Below are positions 59,321-64,000 of a stretch of DNA of 64,000 bases, piece after piece. Both the position numbers and the translations under genes were made by a program. Numbering within the stretch: the first letter of the stretch is position 1; every line of letters begins with the position of its first letter. The notes under the pieces were generated by a model, which ran no database searches, was not told the DNA's origin, and saw only the letters and a program-made list of their open reading frames with translations. Source of the stretch: Streptococcus sp. D7B5. GTDB lineage: Bacteria; Bacillota; Bacilli; Lactobacillales; Streptococcaceae. The stretch covers positions 1,674,001 to 1,738,000 of the forward strand of contig NZ_CP121467.1 of the NCBI RefSeq assembly GCF_029691405.1, written 5' to 3'.

Positions 59321-60004
59321 TTAAACTCTGGTTTCAGAATCGTTTTGTTTCTTGCTTTTTTCTAGACCTAGACCGACTGCATGTTTTTGGACGAGCAAGA
59401 GCTGTCCATTGTCCTGTTTTGCAAAAGTTAAGGTAACGGTCTTGATCTTGTCTCCAATGGAGATATAGGTGATTTTTCTCGTATTATAACCTCCGATAGT
59501 GGAGTCAAACTCGGAGTCTGGTAGTCCGTGTTTTTTGATAATATCCTTGTAGTTGGTACCACCTTTTCCTTTGTTGTCAAGGTCACCTTCGATTAAGGCG
59601 TCGAACTGTTCTTGGGTCCAAGTGAAGTTATCGTCTTCTTCCTCCTCTGGGATGGGATAGGCGCTATCATCTGTCAAGTCGCTTTCTTCTTCGCGTTCCA
59701 TTGAGGAACTTGCCTCTCTATAGGAACGGTTAAACTCCCTGACAAACTCTTTGTAGACATTAGCGTACAGTACCTGAGTCGTAAAGAAAAGTACGACAGA
59801 GGCAACTGCGAGAGATGTTCCGATAATGGCCATGGTTTTTCGTTTTTTGAGGTTGACGATAAGGCCGATAATCCCCAAGATAAATGCGACGATGGCGATG
59901 AAAAATGATAGATAGTTAATAAATGGAATCCAGGACCCTAAAAGTGCGATGGCTCCAAAAATGGTTGCTAAGATTCCTAAAACTCGTTGTTCTTCTGGTT
60001 TCAT
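59321..60004 (-). CDS. DUF4190-like membrane protein with extracytoplasmic C-terminus
   Basis: 227 aa. Three hydrophobic helices in the first 95 residues (GILATIFGAIALLGSW, LSFFIAIVAFILGIIGLI, IIGTSLAVASVVLFF) are followed by an acidic linker. The C-terminal domain is rich in KGGTNYKDIIKKHGLP and ISIGDKIKTVTLTF, as in small outer-surface DUF folds. Function unknown. The ATG at 60004 is preferred to 60025 because GGGAGAA lies about 9 bases before it. Confidence 0.75.
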   Translation of the reverse strand: MKPEEQRVLGILATIFGAIALLGSWIPFINYLSFFIAIVAFILGIIGLIVNLKKRKTMAIIGTSLAVASVVLFFTTQVLYANVYKEFVREFNRSYREASSSMEREEESDLTDDSAYPIPEEEEDDNFTWTQEQFDALIEGDLDNKGKGGTNYKDIIKKHGLPDSEFDSTIGGYNTRKITYISIGDKIKTVTLTFAKQDNGQLLLVQKHAVGLGLEKSKKQNDSETRV

Positions 60005-60104
60005 TTGAACGTTTTCTCCCTTCATCGAGTGAATGGATTTCTATCCACAGTAGTTAGTGCTTATTATAGAAAAAATATTGCCTAATGTCAATTTAAACTA
60101 AAAT

Positions 60105-60191
60105 AGTTCTCTTGGAAACTTTTTTCTTGACATCTTTTCTGAAAATGATAAAATAGTTCTCATGGGAACTTAAATAGTTCTTGTGAGAACT
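60105..60191 (+). promoter_or_regulatory. MarR operon promoter with three operator palindromes
   Basis: Three 16-bp inverted repeats of the AGTTCTC-N-GGGAACT type lie at 60105-60120, 60155-60170 and 60176-60191. The promoter -35 TTGACA (60127-60132), 16-base spacer and -10 TAAAAT (60149-60154) lies between them, and the -10 abuts the second repeat. Autorepression by the MarR protein just downstream is predicted. Confidence 0.8.
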
Positions 60192-60217
60192 ATATTTATC
60201 GTAAGAAAGGAGCAATC

Positions 60218-60679
60218 ATGGACAAGCCGATGTTAATGTTCAAACGTTTTGGACACCAGCTTCATCTGATGGTACAGAAAGAAGCTAAGCGATGTGGCAT
60301 TGAATTTATGGGTGGACCGCAAGGGCAGGTTCTGCGTTTTTTAGATCATTGTGAACAAAAAGAGGAATTGGTCTTGATTAAGGATATCGAGCAGGAACTC
60401 AATATTACCAAATCTGTGGCGAGTAATCTAGTCAAGCGTATGGTGCAAAATGGTTTGGTTGAGCTAGAGGCCAGCCCGAGCGATAAGCGGGCAAAATTTG
60501 TTCGCCTGACGGAGAAATCGCGTTCGCAGATGCAAAAAGTTAAGGCTTTTTTTGATCGGATCGATCAGAGTCTGCTAGAGGGGGTTTCAAAGTCAGACTT
60601 GGCAATCTTTGAAAAGGTTCTCGATCAGTTGCAAGAAAATGTTGAGAAGATAGGAGGAGAGAATGAAGAAACTCGCTAA
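60218..60679 (+). CDS. MarR-family transcriptional regulator
   Basis: 153 aa with a winged helix-turn-helix. DIEQELNITKSVASNLVKRM is the recognition region (about 60-79), and ELEASPSDKRAKFVRLTEKS is the wing. It probably senses drugs or peptides and represses its own operon through the three palindromes upstream. Its 3' end overlaps the first ABC gene by 17 bases. Confidence 0.93.
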   Translation: MDKPMLMFKRFGHQLHLMVQKEAKRCGIEFMGGPQGQVLRFLDHCEQKEELVLIKDIEQELNITKSVASNLVKRMVQNGLVELEASPSDKRAKFVRLTEKSRSQMQKVKAFFDRIDQSLLEGVSKSDLAIFEKVLDQLQENVEKIGGENEETR

Positions 60680-62432
60680 ACGTATTACAGGAAAAGAGTG
60701 GGGAATGATCATCCTTACGATTCTGTTCACTTGTTTCTCGGTCTATCTAGAGTTAGAGGTACCGACCTATATTTCACAAATTACAGAGTTACTCGGAACG
60801 TCTGGAACGCAGTTGGGTGAACTCTGGTCACCAGCTGCGAAGATGATTGGTTTGTCTTTATTGGCTTTCTTTTCATCTGTTATGGTGGGTTTCTTTGCTG
60901 CTCGTGTTGCAGCATCCTATACAACCCATCTACGTAGAGACGTATTTCATCGCGTTTTAGATTTTTCACAGACAGAGATCAAGCGCTTTTCAATCCCAAG
61001 TCTTTTGACTCGGACGACCAATGATATTACCCAGGTACAGATGCTCTTTACCATGGGCTTGCAAGTGGTTACTCGTGGGCCGATTATGGCTATCTGGGCC
61101 ATTGGAAAAATCCTTGGGAAATCGGAATACTGGCTCTGGGCGGTCGTTGTGGCTGTTATTGTCAATGTCTTGATGACCACTGTTCTTATGACTCTGGCCT
61201 TTCCAAAACAATCTGTTATCCAAAAATTGACAGATAAACTCAATAGCATCACTCGTGAAAGCTTGACTGGGATTCGAGTTGTTCGCGCATACAATGCCGA
61301 AGATTACCAAGATGAAAAATTCGAAGCAGCCAACGATGAGGTAACACGTCTCAATCTCTTTGTCAATCGATTGATGGCCATTATGAACCCGATTATGATG
61401 GCGATTTCCAGTGGACTAAGTTTAGCTATTTACTGGATTGGTGCCTACATTATCAACGATGCAAGTTTGGCAGAACGTCTGCCACTCTTTAGTGATATGG
61501 TGGTCTTCATGTCCTATGCTATGCAGGTCGTGATGGGATTCCTTCTCATGGGAGCACTCTTTATTGTTCTTCCTCGTACCTTGGTTTCGGCAGGACGTAT
61601 CAATCAAGTATTGGATCTGCATTCTTCTATTGAAAATCCTAGTCATACACAGACAGCGGATCCTTCAGTTCAAGGACAAGTGGAATTCCGCGATGTAACC
61701 TTCCGCTACTCTAAAAACTCAGAAGCAGTCGTGGAACATGTCACTTTCAAAGCAGAAGCGGGTCAAACCGTAGCCTTCATCGGATCGACTGGATCAGGTA
61801 AGTCTACGCTTGTCAACCTCTTGCCACGTTTTTACGACGTTTCAGATGGACAAATCCTAGTGGACGGAGTTAATGTGCAAGATTACGATTTGGAAGATTT
61901 GCGCAATAAGGTCGGCTATATCCCTCAAAAAGCAGTCCTCTTCTCAGGAGATGTCAAGGGGAACTTGGACTTTGGTAAGAGCAAAGAAACTCCTCTAAGC
62001 GAAGCTGCTATGTGGCAATCCTTGGAATTGGCCCAGTCTAAAAGCTTCATCGAAGACAAGGAAGCAGGTCTTGCATCAGAAGTGGCTCAAGGCGGAACCA
62101 ACTTCTCAGGAGGTCAAAGACAGCGTTTAGCCATTGCGCGTGCCTTGGCTCGTAAACCAGAGATTCTCATCTTTGATGATTCCTTCTCAGCCTTGGACTA
62201 CAAGACAGATCGTGTCCTTCGCCAAGAGCTAGCTGAGAAAACAAAATCCATGACCAAGCTCATCGTAGCGCAACGGATTTCTACCATTATGGACGCCGAC
62301 CTGATCTTAGTTTTGGATCAAGGTAAAGTCGTGGGACAAGGCACCCACAAGGAACTTCTTGCAACCAACGAAGTCTACCAAGAAATTGCCTACTCACAAC
62401 TATCGAAGGAGGAATTGGAACATGGAAAATAA
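60663..62432 (+). CDS. ABC multidrug exporter half, degenerate ATP site subunit
   Basis: 589 aa: six-helix exporter domain (about 1-320) plus nucleotide-binding domain. Walker A GSTGSGKST and signature FSGGQRQR are intact. Walker B reads LIFDDSFSALD (Asp instead of the catalytic Glu) and the H-loop reads IVAQRIS (Gln instead of His). This matches the degenerate subunit of heterodimers such as BmrC or TM287. It pairs with the next gene, whose start overlaps by 11 bases. Confidence 0.93.
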   Translation: MKKLAKRITGKEWGMIILTILFTCFSVYLELEVPTYISQITELLGTSGTQLGELWSPAAKMIGLSLLAFFSSVMVGFFAARVAASYTTHLRRDVFHRVLDFSQTEIKRFSIPSLLTRTTNDITQVQMLFTMGLQVVTRGPIMAIWAIGKILGKSEYWLWAVVVAVIVNVLMTTVLMTLAFPKQSVIQKLTDKLNSITRESLTGIRVVRAYNAEDYQDEKFEAANDEVTRLNLFVNRLMAIMNPIMMAISSGLSLAIYWIGAYIINDASLAERLPLFSDMVVFMSYAMQVVMGFLLMGALFIVLPRTLVSAGRINQVLDLHSSIENPSHTQTADPSVQGQVEFRDVTFRYSKNSEAVVEHVTFKAEAGQTVAFIGSTGSGKSTLVNLLPRFYDVSDGQILVDGVNVQDYDLEDLRNKVGYIPQKAVLFSGDVKGNLDFGKSKETPLSEAAMWQSLELAQSKSFIEDKEAGLASEVAQGGTNFSGGQRQRLAIARALARKPEILIFDDSFSALDYKTDRVLRQELAEKTKSMTKLIVAQRISTIMDADLILVLDQGKVVGQGTHKELLATNEVYQEIAYSQLSKEELEHGK

Positions 62433-64000
62433 AAAAGTTTCGGTCTGGAAACAGTGCAAACCTTATATGGCAGGCCTCCAACTTCCTCTCCTAATAGCAG
62501 TTGTGGCTGCAGTCATTTCAAGCATCATTACCGTTTATGGTCCAACTAAGATTAAAGAAATTACTAACTTGATTTCAGATGGCTTGGCTACAGAAATCGA
62601 CTTGGTAGCTGTGTCAAACATTGCTGGATTTTTGGTTGTCCTATATGTGTTTGGAGCTATCCTTAATTATACACAGGCCTATATATTTTCAACGAGTATC
62701 CAACATTTTTCAAAACGCTTGCGGACGGCTATCGCTGAAAAAATCAATCGTTTGCCACTTGGCTATTTTGACCGTCATTCACAAGGAGACACCCTTTCGC
62801 GCGTGACCAATGATGTGGATACAGCAGCGCAATCTCTCAACCAAAGTCTAGGGACAGTTCTTTCAGCTAGTTTCTTGTTGATTGCTGTCTTGGTGACCAT
62901 GTTTGGGATGAACTGGATTTTAGCTCTCGTAACAGTGGTCTCTACGCTTGTTGGTTTTGCGGCGGTTTCCGTAATCATGGCCAAGTCACAGGGTTATTTT
63001 AAAGCCCAACAAAATAATCTAGCAGCCGTCAATGGTTATGTGGAAGAGATGTACTCTGGCCATAATGTAGTGACCAGCTACAACGCAGTGGACACCTCCA
63101 AAGCGAGATTTGCAGGGTTAAACCAAGACTTGCATGACAGTATCTGGAAATCTCAGTTTATCTCTGGTATCATGATGCCAGCCATGTTCTTTGTTGGGAA
63201 CTTTAGTTATGTCTTAGTCATCATCGTTGGTGCCGCGCTGGCGTTAGAAGGGCATATCACGATAGGGATTATCGTAGCCTTTATGGTTTACGTACGGACC
63301 TTCTCCCAACCTCTGTCACAGATTGCCCAAGGGATTACGAGCCTGCAACAAGCGAGTGCAGCCATGACTCGTGTATTAGAATTTCTAGCTGAAGCAGAGA
63401 TGCAAGATGAATCTCGTAAGGAAAGACAATTGAGCAACATGAAAGGGGAAGTAGTCTTTGATCATGTGTCCTTTGGATATACACCAGAGCGCACCATTAT
63501 CCATGACTTTTCTGCGACAGCTCATGCAGGTCAGAAGGTTGCTATTGTTGGACCGACTGGGGCTGGGAAGACAACCATTGTCAATCTTTTGATGAAGTTC
63601 TATGAGCTAGATAAGGGAAGTATCCGTATCGATGGTGTCGATACCAAGGACATGAAGCGTTCGGAAGTACACGATGCCTTTTCAATGGTCTTGCAGGATA
63701 CTTGGCTCTTTGAAGGAACCATTCGAGAGAACCTGATCTATAATCAGACAGACATCAGTGATGAACGAATGATAGAAGCTAGCAAGGCAGTGGGAATCCA
63801 CCACTTTATCATGACTTTGCCAGATGGCTACGATACTGTTTTGGATGACACCGTGACCTTGTCTGTTGGACAGAAACAGCTCTTGACCATTGCTCGTGCC
63901 CTTCTCAAAGATGCACCGCTCTTGATTTTGGATGAAGCGACATCTTCAGTCGACACACGTACAGAGGAGTTGATTCAAAAAGCTATGGACCGTTTGATGG
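62422..64000 (+). CDS. ABC multidrug exporter half, canonical ATP site subunit (partial)
   Basis: The first 526 codons of a second exporter half; the C-terminus lies beyond base 64,000. It starts MENKKVSVWKQCKPYMAGLQ with GAAGGAGG upstream inside the preceding gene. Six transmembrane helices (about 15-310) are followed by an NBD with Walker A GPTGAGKTT and a canonical Walker B LLILDEATSSVDT. The signature is altered to LSVGQKQ, as expected for the partner of a degenerate site. It probably forms a heterodimer with the product of the preceding gene. Confidence 0.93.
   Translation, partial: MENKKVSVWKQCKPYMAGLQLPLLIAVVAAVISSIITVYGPTKIKEITNLISDGLATEIDLVAVSNIAGFLVVLYVFGAILNYTQAYIFSTSIQHFSKRLRTAIAEKINRLPLGYFDRHSQGDTLSRVTNDVDTAAQSLNQSLGTVLSASFLLIAVLVTMFGMNWILALVTVVSTLVGFAAVSVIMAKSQGYFKAQQNNLAAVNGYVEEMYSGHNVVTSYNAVDTSKARFAGLNQDLHDSIWKSQFISGIMMPAMFFVGNFSYVLVIIVGAALALEGHITIGIIVAFMVYVRTFSQPLSQIAQGITSLQQASAAMTRVLEFLAEAEMQDESRKERQLSNMKGEVVFDHVSFGYTPERTIIHDFSATAHAGQKVAIVGPTGAGKTTIVNLLMKFYELDKGSIRIDGVDTKDMKRSEVHDAFSMVLQDTWLFEGTIRENLIYNQTDISDERMIEASKAVGIHHFIMTLPDGYDTVLDDTVTLSVGQKQLLTIARALLKDAPLLILDEATSSVDTRTEELIQKAMDRLM

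Overview
The window (64 kb, moderate-to-low GC, dense Gram-positive Shine-Dalgarno sites, Streptococcus-type proteins) is chromosomal DNA of a mitis-group Streptococcus. Core proteins (RpoB, RpoC, UppS, GlmS, RecA) look very close to pneumococcal ones, and there are pneumococcus-type features: a BOX repeat, two Cia-dependent small RNAs and a cin-box ahead of cinA-recA. Gene order argues against S. pneumoniae itself: recA is followed by a PspC-domain gene instead of dinF-lytA, and pulA sits next to rpoB. An oral relative (S. mitis, S. oralis or S. infantis group) is my inference.

Bases 1 to about 15,340 are one end of a Tn916-family conjugative element read on the minus strand: the start of tet(M) with its leader, the transfer genes orf13 to orf24, oriT and the terminal Int-binding repeats. 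Between orf20 and orf19 lies a roughly 2.85 kb resistance insert made of an ISL3-family IS, a Tn917-type terminal repeat, erm(B) with its ErmBL leader and a truncated omega repressor gene, which is the Tn6002/Tn1545 arrangement. The element carries an amber mutation in orf21 (coupling protein), and its end supplies the last codons of an OFA-family transporter gene.

From 15.3 to 31.6 kb are chromosomal genes: the OFA transporter, an FMN reductase plus a three-domain flavinylated reductase, ruvB with a nucleotidyltransferase gene (each preceded or followed by a csRNA), the envelope block uppS-cdsA-rseP-proS, a GH1 glycosidase, an EamA transporter broken at codon 2, glmS and an LLM monooxygenase.

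From 31.8 to 38.4 kb is an acid phosphatase lipoprotein and a six-gene operon: two paralogous uroporphyrinogen-decarboxylase-fold proteins with an MtaA-like zinc motif (HxC-X84-C), a small membrane protein and a complete polar amino-acid/cystine-type ABC importer. Streptococci do not make haem, so this looks like an uptake-plus-methyl-transfer system; it is the best candidate here for undescribed biology.

From 38.5 to 64 kb: a cell-wall pullulanase under an apparent CcpA site, rpoB-rpoC with an attenuator-like leader, ndk, tsaE-GNAT-LCP, cinA-recA, small genes, a MATE exporter, a YebC-family regulator and a MarR-controlled heterodimeric ABC multidrug exporter that runs off the right edge. Three genes (ruvB, tsaE, MATE) share an identical extended -10 to ATG geometry that predicts leaderless mRNAs.
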